Below, in pieces: positions 1-5,846 of a stretch of 10,564 bases of DNA. The notes under the pieces were generated by a model that did no database searches, was not told where the DNA came from, and saw only the letters and a list, made by a program, of their open reading frames with translations. Each line of letters begins with the position of its first letter. Positions within the stretch are counted from its first letter, which is position 1. Location: the NCBI GenBank assembly GCA_002469805.1, contig DKNW01000128.1, positions 1 through 10,564 of the forward strand, given 5' to 3'. Origin of the DNA: Rhodobiaceae bacterium UBA7378. Its GTDB lineage: Bacteria; Pseudomonadota; Alphaproteobacteria; RS24. The position numbers were made by a program, and so were the translations under genes.

Positions 1-1
1 G

Positions 2-367
2 AGCGCGGAAGATGTCGAGCAATATCGCACCGGCGCAACCACCGGACACCGGCCCACATGGTCGCTGGGCGCACGCCGCGGCGCACAAGGTAGCTGGCAA
101 TTTGAAGACCCGCTCGAAATTATGACCCATGCCGGACCGGTCGCCGGCGAAACCGTACGCGGGCGCCGCGTATCCACCGGACAAAAACGGGCGCTCGATA
201 TCCTCGATCTTGATGCGGCGGCCACCGCAGAAGATGTGCGTGGCGCATTTAAATCATTGGTCAAAAAACTCCACCCCGACGCAAATGGTGGCGATCGCAA
301 ACACGAAGAACGCCTGCAACGCGTCATAAAGGCCCATGAATATTTAAAAGCCTCCGGCTTTTGTTAA
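2..367 (+). CDS. J-domain (DnaJ-like) protein, 5' end missing
   Basis: The reading frame is open from base 2, so the gene begins upstream of the window; 121 C-terminal residues are visible. The last ~60 residues form a J domain with the diagnostic HPD tripeptide at visible residues 91-93 (in KKLHPDANGGD). Before it is a segment with YRTGATTGHRPTW, which I associate with a small alphaproteobacterial family in which the J domain is C-terminal. J domains stimulate the ATPase of Hsp70 (DnaK), so this is probably a specialised co-chaperone; its client is unknown. An internal ATG at 122 exists, but the open frame and conserved-looking sequence upstream argue against it as the start. The stop lies 61 bases before cobS, with no clear promoter or terminator between, so cotranscription with cobST is likely. 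A J-domain gene beside cobS is a recurrent alphaproteobacterial arrangement. The domain call is firm; the physiological role is inferred. Confidence 0.88.
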   Translation, partial: SAEDVEQYRTGATTGHRPTWSLGARRGAQGSWQFEDPLEIMTHAGPVAGETVRGRRVSTGQKRALDILDLDAAATAEDVRGAFKSLVKKLHPDANGGDRKHEERLQRVIKAHEYLKASGFC

Positions 368-428
368 AGCATTTTATTTGGTAACACTTGGCGCGCATGA
401 AGTTCGCGGGCCGACCTGGGAGAAAATA

Positions 429-1445
429 ATGACGACCTCTGATCAAACAAACGCCAATCAAAGTCACACCGGCCCCATGCCAGACATGCCGGATACCACG
501 GTTTCCGTGCGCGAGATTTTCGGCATCGACACCGACCTCGAAGTTCCGGCTTTCACTGAACCCAATCAGTATGTGCCAGATTATGACGCTGATTATCTGT
601 TTGATAAAAACACGACGCTCGCGCTGCTGGCCGGGTTTGCTCACAATCGCCGTGTGATGGTTCAAGGCTATCATGGCACTGGCAAATCGACCCATATCGA
701 GCAGGTCGCCGCGCGCCTCAACTGGCCGTGCGTGCGCGTCAATCTCGATAGTCATGTCAGCCGTATCGATTTGGTAGGCAAGGACGCTATCGTGTTGCGC
801 GACGGCAAGCAGGTCACCGAATTTCAGGAAGGCATTTTGCCATGGGCACTGCAAAATCCGGTGGCTTTGGTTTTTGACGAGTATGATGCCGGTCGTCCCG
901 ATGTGATGTTCGTGATCCAACGTGTGCTGGAAGTTTCCGGCAAGCTGACCCTGCTCGACCAAAACAAAGTTATTCGCCCGCATGGCGGCTTCCGCCTCTT
1001 TGCCACGACTAACACCATTGGTCTGGGCGACACCTCTGGCCTGTATCACGGCACCCAGCAGATCAACCAGGGCCAGATGGACCGCTGGAACATTGTATCG
1101 ACGCTTAATTATCTGCCGCATGATCGCGAAACCGATATCGTCCACGCTAAGGCTCTTGGCTATGACGGCACCGAGGGCCGCGACCGGATTGCAGCCATGG
1201 TGCGGGTGGCAGATTTGACCCGCGCCAGCTTCATCAATGGTGATATTTCAACCGTTATGAGCCCACGCACCGTGCTGACATGGGCCGAAAATGCGACAAT
1301 TTTCGGCGATATTGGTTTTGCCTTTCAAGTGACGTTCCTGAACAAATGCGACGAGCTTGAACGTCCGACCGTAGCCGAGTTCTATCAGCGTTGCCTCGGC
1401 GAAGACTTGCCGCAATCCGCCGTTAGCGTTCTGGCTGGCGATTAG
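429..1445 (+). CDS. cobS: Cobaltochelatase subunit CobS (AAA+ ATPase)
   Basis: CobS is the AAA+ motor of the CobNST cobaltochelatase, which inserts Co2+ into hydrogenobyrinic acid a,c-diamide using ATP in the aerobic cobalamin pathway of the cytoplasm. The 338-residue product is close to the usual family length. It has a short CobS-type N-terminal segment, Walker A GYHGTGKST at residues 80-88, Walker B VALVFDEYD at 145-153, a sensor-1-like ATTN at 192-195 and an SPRT arginine motif at 278-281. I chose ATG 429 because a GGGAG ribosome-binding site lies 6 bases upstream (418-422); a TTG 17 codons earlier would add unconserved-looking residues and lacks such a site. The gene ends 8 bases before the cobT ATG, so translation of the two partners is probably coupled. 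CobN is not in the window. All expected nucleotide-binding motifs are intact. Confidence 0.96.
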   Translation: MTTSDQTNANQSHTGPMPDMPDTTVSVREIFGIDTDLEVPAFTEPNQYVPDYDADYLFDKNTTLALLAGFAHNRRVMVQGYHGTGKSTHIEQVAARLNWPCVRVNLDSHVSRIDLVGKDAIVLRDGKQVTEFQEGILPWALQNPVALVFDEYDAGRPDVMFVIQRVLEVSGKLTLLDQNKVIRPHGGFRLFATTNTIGLGDTSGLYHGTQQINQGQMDRWNIVSTLNYLPHDRETDIVHAKALGYDGTEGRDRIAAMVRVADLTRASFINGDISTVMSPRTVLTWAENATIFGDIGFAFQVTFLNKCDELERPTVAEFYQRCLGEDLPQSAVSVLAGD

Positions 1446-1453
1446 GCTATTTG

Positions 1454-3382
1454 ATGAGTGACCGCGAACCGATTGAAGAGTTCAAACGTGCTTTGACCCA
1501 AACTATGCGGTCGATCGCGGAGGAATCCGAGCTGACCGTTACATTCGGCTCGGAAACCCCCAGCTTGAACGGTTTGCGCGCACGCTTGCCACAGCCATCG
1601 CGTGACCTTGACCCTGTCGACCGGCAGAATGTCCGGGGTCAATCGGACAGCTTTGCCCTGCGGCTGGCGCATCATGACGACGCCGTTAACGTTCAAATGA
1701 TGCCTGCGGAGCCCGAAGCACGTGCTTCTTTCGCCGCCGCCGAAGATGCACGCTGCGAAGCACTGGGCGCGCGCGACATGAAGGGCATTGCCCGCAATCT
1801 GGCCGATATGCACGAAGCTCGCTGTACCAAGCTAGGCTATGGCGGCGAAATGAGCCGCGACGATGCGCCGGTTTCTGAAGCCCTTGGCTTCATGGTGCGC
1901 CAAGCCCTCACCGGAACCACGCCACCCCCGGCAGCGCAAGGTGTGGTGGCCGCGTGGCAGTCATGGATATCTGAACGCATTGGCGACAAACTGGACAATC
2001 TGGCGACACTGGTTGACGACCAACAGGCTTTTGCGGGCGCGACGCGCGACATTCTGGTCGATCTGGGCCTCAGCGAACCTGCCGGGGATCTCGAAAATGA
2101 CGAGGGCGAAGAAGGCGACGGCGAAGACGGCGACCAAGGTCCCGAAGACGGCGAAGGCGGTCAGGCCGAACAACAAGATGGCAGCTCATCAGAAGATATG
2201 GAGATGGGCGACGGCGAGATGGAAGAAGGCGACCAGGAAACCGTTCAGATGGAGGGCGAAGAGGTCGATGGCGAGACCGATGGCGAGGATGCGGGCGAAT
2301 CCGCCCAGCCTTACGCGCCGGATGGGGCACTGAACCCTGAAAAATCTGCCTATAATGTCTATACCGCTAGATTTGACGAAATTATTGATGCCGAAGACCT
2401 GTGCGATGCCGAGGAATTGGCGCGGCTGCGGGCGTATCTCGATCAACAATTACAACAAATGCAAGGTGTCGTGTCGCGGCTGGCAAACCGCCTACAACGG
2501 CGTCTGCAGGCAAAGCAAAACCGGTCGTGGAATTTTGATCTGGAAGAAGGCTATCTGGACCCCGCACGCCTGTCGCGGGTAATTGCCGACCCGACGCAAC
2601 CGCTTTCCTACAAGATGGAATCCGACATTAACTTCCGAGACACGGTAGTTACCCTGCTGCTCGACAATTCCGGTTCGATGCGCGGGCGACCCATTACCGT
2701 GGCCGCTATGTGCGCAGATATTCTCGCGCGGACGCTGGAGCGGTGCAATGTCAAAACCGAGATTTTGGGTTTCACAACCCGCGCTTGGAAAGGCGGGCAG
2801 GCCCGCGAAACTTGGATGGCAAATGGCAAGCCCGGGCATCCGGGGCGGCTAAATGATCTTCGCCATATCGTCTATAAAAACGCCGATGCGCCATGGCGTC
2901 GGGCGCGGCGCAATCTCGGCTTGATGATGCGCGAAGGCTTGTTGAAAGAAAATATCGATGGCGAGGCGCTCATCTGGGCACATAATCGTCTGCTGGCGCG
3001 TGGCGAACAACGCCGCATCATGATGGTTATCTCAGACGGTGCGCCGGTTGATGACAGCACGCTGTCGGTCAATGCCGGCAATTATCTGGAAAAACACCTG
3101 CGCAATGTTATCGAAGACATTGAAACCCAATCGCCAGTTGAGTTGATTGCCATTGGCATTGGGCACGATGTCACGCGCTATTATCAGCGCGCTGTCACGA
3201 TTGTAGATGCCGAACAACTGGGCGGTGCGATGACCGACAAGTTGGCTGAACTCTTTGATGATAATGATAAACAGACCAAACCGGTAAAACCGACCGCGCC
3301 TTCAACGGGTGCGTTGAAATCTGGAAGTGGTGGGCGCACGGTTCGTACGGGCGACGCCCCGGTGCGTGGTTTTCCAGGCTAG
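1454..3382 (+). CDS. cobT: Cobaltochelatase subunit CobT (VWA/MIDAS)
   Basis: CobT is the partner of CobS; together they form the chaperone-like ATPase complex that activates CobN. This is the cobaltochelatase CobT, not the nicotinate-nucleotide phosphoribosyltransferase sharing the symbol. The 642-residue protein has a helical N-terminal domain (about 1-205), a very acidic Glu/Asp/Gly linker (about 213-283), a basic helical stretch (about 325-358) and a C-terminal von Willebrand A domain. The metal-ion-dependent adhesion site is visible as DNSGS at 404-408, a TT pair at 441-442 and ISDGAP at 526-531. I chose ATG 1454 over the in-frame TTG one codon earlier; a weak AGG lies 7 bases upstream. 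After LAELFDD (about 597-603), where I would expect CobT to end, there are roughly 39 extra low-complexity residues rich in Lys, Pro, Thr and Gly. Its stop overlaps the rpmB stop on the other strand. Confidence 0.95.
   Translation: MSDREPIEEFKRALTQTMRSIAEESELTVTFGSETPSLNGLRARLPQPSRDLDPVDRQNVRGQSDSFALRLAHHDDAVNVQMMPAEPEARASFAAAEDARCEALGARDMKGIARNLADMHEARCTKLGYGGEMSRDDAPVSEALGFMVRQALTGTTPPPAAQGVVAAWQSWISERIGDKLDNLATLVDDQQAFAGATRDILVDLGLSEPAGDLENDEGEEGDGEDGDQGPEDGEGGQAEQQDGSSSEDMEMGDGEMEEGDQETVQMEGEEVDGETDGEDAGESAQPYAPDGALNPEKSAYNVYTARFDEIIDAEDLCDAEELARLRAYLDQQLQQMQGVVSRLANRLQRRLQAKQNRSWNFDLEEGYLDPARLSRVIADPTQPLSYKMESDINFRDTVVTLLLDNSGSMRGRPITVAAMCADILARTLERCNVKTEILGFTTRAWKGGQARETWMANGKPGHPGRLNDLRHIVYKNADAPWRRARRNLGLMMREGLLKENIDGEALIWAHNRLLARGEQRRIMMVISDGAPVDDSTLSVNAGNYLEKHLRNVIEDIETQSPVELIAIGIGHDVTRYYQRAVTIVDAEQLGGAMTDKLAELFDDNDKQTKPVKPTAPSTGALKSGSGGRTVRTGDAPVRGFPG
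3282..3366. repeat. Three inverted repeats in the 3' end of cobT
   Basis: Three small inverted repeats lie in the last 100 bases of cobT: CGGT/ACCG at 3282-3292; a perfect 6-bp TTCAAC/GTTGAA with a 6-base loop at 3301-3318; and CGCAC/GTGCG at 3335-3366, which encloses GGGC/GCCC. For the rpmB transcript on the - strand they begin 12 bases past its stop codon. They could protect or end that mRNA. No proper T-run follows the largest one, so it is not a textbook intrinsic terminator. They could also be coincidental GC-rich coding sequence. Confidence 0.35.
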
Positions 3383-3660
3383 GCCGATTTGGCAACAACC
3401 TGTTTTTTGAACTTGCGGGCTTTCGCAGACAGTTGCTTGTCTGACGCATTGCGCAAAAACGCGTCAATGCCGCCCCGGTGTTCAACCGAACGCAACGCTG
3501 CCGTGCTGATGCGCAGGCGCAATGTGTAGCCCAATACTTCGCTCGGCAGACTTACCTGCTGCAAATTAGGCAGGAAACGGCGGCGGGTTCTGTTCATGGC
3601 ATGGCTGACATTATTGCCGCTCATAACAGTTTTACCGGTCAGATCACAAACACGTGACAT
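3379..3660 (-). CDS. rpmB: 50S ribosomal protein L28
   Basis: L28 is a component of the large ribosomal subunit. The 93-residue, strongly basic product begins MSRVCDLTGK and carries the family core: GNNVSHA near residues 15-21, RRRFLPNLQ near 26-34, and the C-terminal RSVEHRGGIDAFL near 57-69, typical of alphaproteobacterial L28. The ATG at 3660 is preceded by GGAG (complement of 3668-3671) at normal spacing. A longer frame running upstream to 3846 has no L28 homology and is rejected. The gene is read from its own promoter at 3742-3770, though read-through from the thioesterase gene is also possible. Its TAG stop shares the palindrome CTAG (3379-3382) with the cobT stop, so the convergent genes overlap tail to tail by four bases. 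Confidence 0.97.
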   Translation of the reverse strand: MSRVCDLTGKTVMSGNNVSHAMNRTRRRFLPNLQQVSLPSEVLGYTLRLRISTAALRSVEHRGGIDAFLRNASDKQLSAKARKFKKQVVAKSA

Positions 3661-3741
3661 AATGTTTCTCCGAGTTAGCGGGGTTCCCCTAGCTGGTGTT
3701 GTCCCCCGAATTAGCAAGGCCATGGGCCGAACTGAGCGCTT

Positions 3742-3770
3742 GATATAGAAAAATGCGCCCCGCGCGTCAA
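3742..3770 (-). promoter_or_regulatory. Sigma70-type promoter of rpmB
   Basis: On the - strand TTGACG (3770-3765) is followed after exactly 17 bases by TATATC (3747-3742), a strong match to a housekeeping promoter. Transcription would start near 3735, giving a leader of about 75 bases before rpmB. The upstream thioesterase stop codon TGA (3769-3767) lies inside the -35 box, so promoter and gene end are fused. The leader contains a small imperfect stem at 3677-3694 (AGC-GGGG against CCCC-GCT with a two-base bulge), which could be regulatory but is weak. Confidence 0.72.
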
Positions 3771-4222
3771 GCGGTGTTTGCAGGAAGCTCAGCCACCATG
3801 CGCTCCGTGATGCGAAAAATACCGCTGGCCTGCATGACTGGCCCATCGGGGCCGATCAGCTGGCCGGAAACAAAGCCCGTGCGCTTGGTGTATTTGGTAC
3901 ACGTCCCTGTGGTCTCCAGCCATTGCCCCAGTTGAGCGGGTGCCAGAAAATCGAAATTAAAACTGATCGACGGCGAAAACACGTGCGTATCCATTGCTGC
4001 GTGCAAAATAAACGCTAGACCTGTGTCCATAACCGTCATCATCATCCCGCCATGGCACACACCGCCGGGATTGCACATATGCGGGCGCACTTCGAAGCCC
4101 AGCTGTGGCATGCGCGCATCCTCCCGCACATAAACAGGCCCGCTATGAGAAATAAAATCCGGTAAATCGCGCCCGATACGCTTGGCAATATCAAGCGGTT
4201 CAAAACCTTCTGGCACTGGCAT
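3767..4222 (-). CDS. PaaI-type hotdog-fold acyl-CoA thioesterase
   Basis: The 151-residue product looks like a single-domain hotdog thioesterase of the PaaI/4HBT superfamily, whose members hydrolyse acyl- or aryl-CoA thioesters in the cytoplasm. The signature is NPGGVCHGGM at residues 51-60 followed by D66 in MDTGLA; in PaaI enzymes the HGG turn and the downstream acidic residue form the active site. SFNFDFLAPA (about 87-96) fits the strand after the hotdog helix. I chose the ATG at 4222 because GGGAG lies just upstream (complement of 4229-4233); a longer frame to 4462 would run through the dehydrogenase gene. The ribosome-binding site overlaps the stop codon of the preceding dehydrogenase gene, so the two are surely an operon. 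The partnership suggests release of CoA from intermediates of acyl-CoA oxidation. The exact substrate cannot be read from sequence. Confidence 0.88.
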   Translation of the reverse strand: MPVPEGFEPLDIAKRIGRDLPDFISHSGPVYVREDARMPQLGFEVRPHMCNPGGVCHGGMMMTVMDTGLAFILHAAMDTHVFSPSISFNFDFLAPAQLGQWLETTGTCTKYTKRTGFVSGQLIGPDGPVMQASGIFRITERMVAELPANTA

Positions 4223-4232
4223 CGCTGTCTCC

Positions 4233-5501
4233 CTATTTGCCGATAAAGCCGAACAAATGACCCGCCACCTTGCGAATTTGAATTTCCTCCGACCCTTCAG
4301 TGATGCGATAGCGCCGGTGATGCCTGTAAATATGCTCAAACGGCTTGTGGCGGGAATAGCCGATGCCGCCATGCACCTGCATGGCCCGATCAGCCGCTTC
4401 GCAAACCAGCCGGTTGGCCCGATAATTACACATCGATACTTTGTCGGAAATCCGCTGGGCAACCTCCGGCTTCGTCATGGTGTCCATCTGGGCCGCCGTT
4501 TTGTATACGAGATTACGCACCATCTCGCATTCGGTATGTAGTTCGGTCAGCGGAAATTGGATCGCCTGATTAGATGAAAGCGGTTTGCCAAAGGGCTTGC
4601 GGGCCTTGGCATAGGTCACGCTTTCATTGATGCAATATTGCGCTGCCCCGACACCTGAAGCGGCCTGCCGGATGCGGTTTTCATGCACAAAATGCTGCGC
4701 CAGCACCAAACCACCATCGCGCGGCCCGAACAAAGCACTATCAGGCACCCACACGTCGGTCAGCGAAATGCGCGGGTGATCAGTAGGCATATTGAACGTC
4801 CAGAGATACTCCTCAATTTTAAAACCGGGCGCATCGGTCGGCACAAGAAAACAGCTAATCCCGCGCGCGGCACCATCATCACCCGAGGTGCGGGCAAAAA
4901 TCATATCGTAATTGGCCACATGCAGGCCGGTATTCCACATTTTCTCGCCATTGATCAGCCAACCATCCACACCATCGCGCACGCATGGCTCGGCGCGGGT
5001 TTCCATCCAGGTGGCATCGGAGCCGTGATCAGGTTCTGTCAGGCCAAAAGCCACACGGTGCGTTCCAGCCAACATGCCATTAATGAACATGTCCTGTTGC
5101 TCCGGCGTGCCAAAGTCACGGAACATCAGCACTTGCGGGAAATTGCCGACAATCGAGCTTTCATTCTGCAAATCATTGTGCAAGCCCAACCCCTTTTCAG
5201 CGAGATGCTCGCGGATGACTGCCATGGCCAAGTTTGAACCATCGTGTCCGCCATATTCTTTGGGCAGGGCGAAACGCAAATGACCGGCTGCGTCCGCACG
5301 GCGGCGCATCTCGCTCAGCAATTCTTCCCATTCATGGCGCGGTTGGCCGTCATTGTCCCAGTCTGTGCGGGCATATTCGCGGCGGTGGTCGAAAAACCGG
5401 ATATTATCATCCTGCTCTTCCAACGGCTTTATCTCACGCACGATAAACGCATCCAGTTCAGCCAGATAGGTTTTAATATCTTCCGGAATTTCAAAATCCA
5501 T
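4233..5501 (-). CDS. Acyl-CoA dehydrogenase family protein
   Basis: This 422-residue flavoenzyme should catalyse alpha,beta-dehydrogenation of an acyl-CoA, passing electrons through FAD to electron-transfer flavoprotein. The helical N-terminal domain spans about 1-145. The middle beta domain contains the family signature AFGLTEPDHGSDATW at 151-165. The C-terminal helical domain carries the FAD-contacting RKPFGKPLSSNQAIQ at 301-315, QVHGGIGYS at 375-383 and TEGSEEIQ at 401-408. E402 occupies the place of the catalytic glutamate in the medium-chain enzyme. The YRITEGSEEIQIRK form and overall length resemble the ACAD10/11-like branch more than classic short-chain enzymes, but I would not assign a chain length. 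ATG 5501 is preceded by a purine-rich GGGGGGA at suitable spacing; an ATG ten codons upstream (5531) has no such site. The gene is first in an operon with the thioesterase and diverges from the helicase gene. Confidence 0.92.
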   Translation of the reverse strand: MDFEIPEDIKTYLAELDAFIVREIKPLEEQDDNIRFFDHRREYARTDWDNDGQPRHEWEELLSEMRRRADAAGHLRFALPKEYGGHDGSNLAMAVIREHLAEKGLGLHNDLQNESSIVGNFPQVLMFRDFGTPEQQDMFINGMLAGTHRVAFGLTEPDHGSDATWMETRAEPCVRDGVDGWLINGEKMWNTGLHVANYDMIFARTSGDDGAARGISCFLVPTDAPGFKIEEYLWTFNMPTDHPRISLTDVWVPDSALFGPRDGGLVLAQHFVHENRIRQAASGVGAAQYCINESVTYAKARKPFGKPLSSNQAIQFPLTELHTECEMVRNLVYKTAAQMDTMTKPEVAQRISDKVSMCNYRANRLVCEAADRAMQVHGGIGYSRHKPFEHIYRHHRRYRITEGSEEIQIRKVAGHLFGFIGK

Positions 5502-5561
5502 GACGCGGTCCCCCCAAAACTCGATCCCCATACATGCGCGCGCTTTGCGCTGGTGAGCGCT

Positions 5562-5590
5562 ACTATGTATGCCTTTAACATTATTGACAA
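5562..5590 (-). promoter_or_regulatory. Candidate promoter of the dehydrogenase-thioesterase operon
   Basis: On the - strand TTGTCA (5590-5585) is followed after 17 bases by CATAGT (5567-5562), which keeps four of six -10 consensus bases. A start near 5555 would give a leader of about 54 bases. The position just upstream of the operon supports it; the -10 is imperfect. Confidence 0.45.
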
Positions 5591-5695
5591 TGGGGGCCAT
5601 CGCGACAAAGCGACCTCATTTGAGGGGCCAACATACAAGATTTAGTCGTGAACGAACCAAGAAGCCCTACTATGTAAGTGATTCGGACATGCTAT

Positions 5696-5710
5696 GTTCT
5701 ATTCCTGTTC
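5696..5710 (+). promoter_or_regulatory. Putative LexA (SOS) box, alphaproteobacterial type
   Basis: GTTC (5696-5699), seven bases (TATTCCT), then GTTC (5707-5710) matches exactly the GTTC-N7-GTTC operator described for LexA in alphaproteobacteria, with a fairly AT-rich spacer. A third GTTC follows at 5717-5720 with a six-base gap. It lies 137 bases before the helicase ATG and well upstream of the leftward operon's promoter, so the helicase unit is the likelier target. Eight fixed bases can occur by chance about once per 65 kb per orientation, so intergenic placement is the main support. Confidence 0.45.
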
Positions 5711-5730
5711 TAGATTGTTCCGGTTTTGGC

Positions 5731-5746
5731 GATTCGTCTCCGAATC
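5731..5746. repeat. Perfect 6-bp inverted repeat with GANTC in each arm
   Basis: GATTCG (5731-5736) and CGAATC (5741-5746) are separated by TCTC. On the - strand RNA the loop reads GAGA, a GNRA tetraloop. Each arm contains a GANTC site, the target of the CcrM adenine methylase in alphaproteobacteria. No T-run follows on either strand, so it is not a terminator. It could be a protein-binding site. Confidence 0.4.
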
Positions 5747-5846
5747 ATCCCCGAACCACCCCATCAAGCCCCCCAATTAAGTAAAGCCACCAACTTGCGA
5801 CGCCGTGCCACTTGCACCGCAGCCACAGACTGGTCACAGTGGGTAC

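Larger units (their letters stand above)
5502..5846. other. Divergent intergenic region
   Basis: This 345-base stretch separates the leftward dehydrogenase operon from the rightward helicase operon. I find no convincing gene in it; the short frames lack ribosome-binding sites and recognisable sequence. It contains a candidate leftward promoter, an SOS-box-like motif, a perfect 6-bp inverted repeat and three GANTC sites (5680, 5731, 5742). A C-rich tract (about 5748-5775) follows. I could not identify a clear -35/-10 pair for the helicase gene. Confidence 0.6.

Noticed and set aside
324..1145. 273-codon open frame on the - strand across cobS
   Set aside because: It is antisense to a clear CobS with all AAA+ motifs, has no recognisable domain and no ribosome-binding site.
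2090..2300. Repetitive GGCGAAGACGGCGA-like DNA in cobT, considered as a tandem repeat or insertion
   Set aside because: It encodes the acidic Glu/Asp/Gly linker normal for CobT and stays in frame, so it is ordinary low-complexity coding sequence.
3374..3408. Possible terminator for cobT (CAGG/CCTG with inner GCC/GGC before T6)
   Set aside because: The stem is only four plus three pairs with large interior loops, and the sequence lies inside rpmB coding sequence.
3661..3846. N-terminal extension of L28 upstream of base 3660
   Set aside because: L28 proteins start at MSR here, with GGAG just upstream; the extension would include the promoter and the thioesterase 3' end.
4223..4462. N-terminal extension of the thioesterase into the dehydrogenase gene
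   Set aside because: The extension overlaps conserved dehydrogenase coding sequence, and a good ribosome-binding site supports the ATG at 4222.
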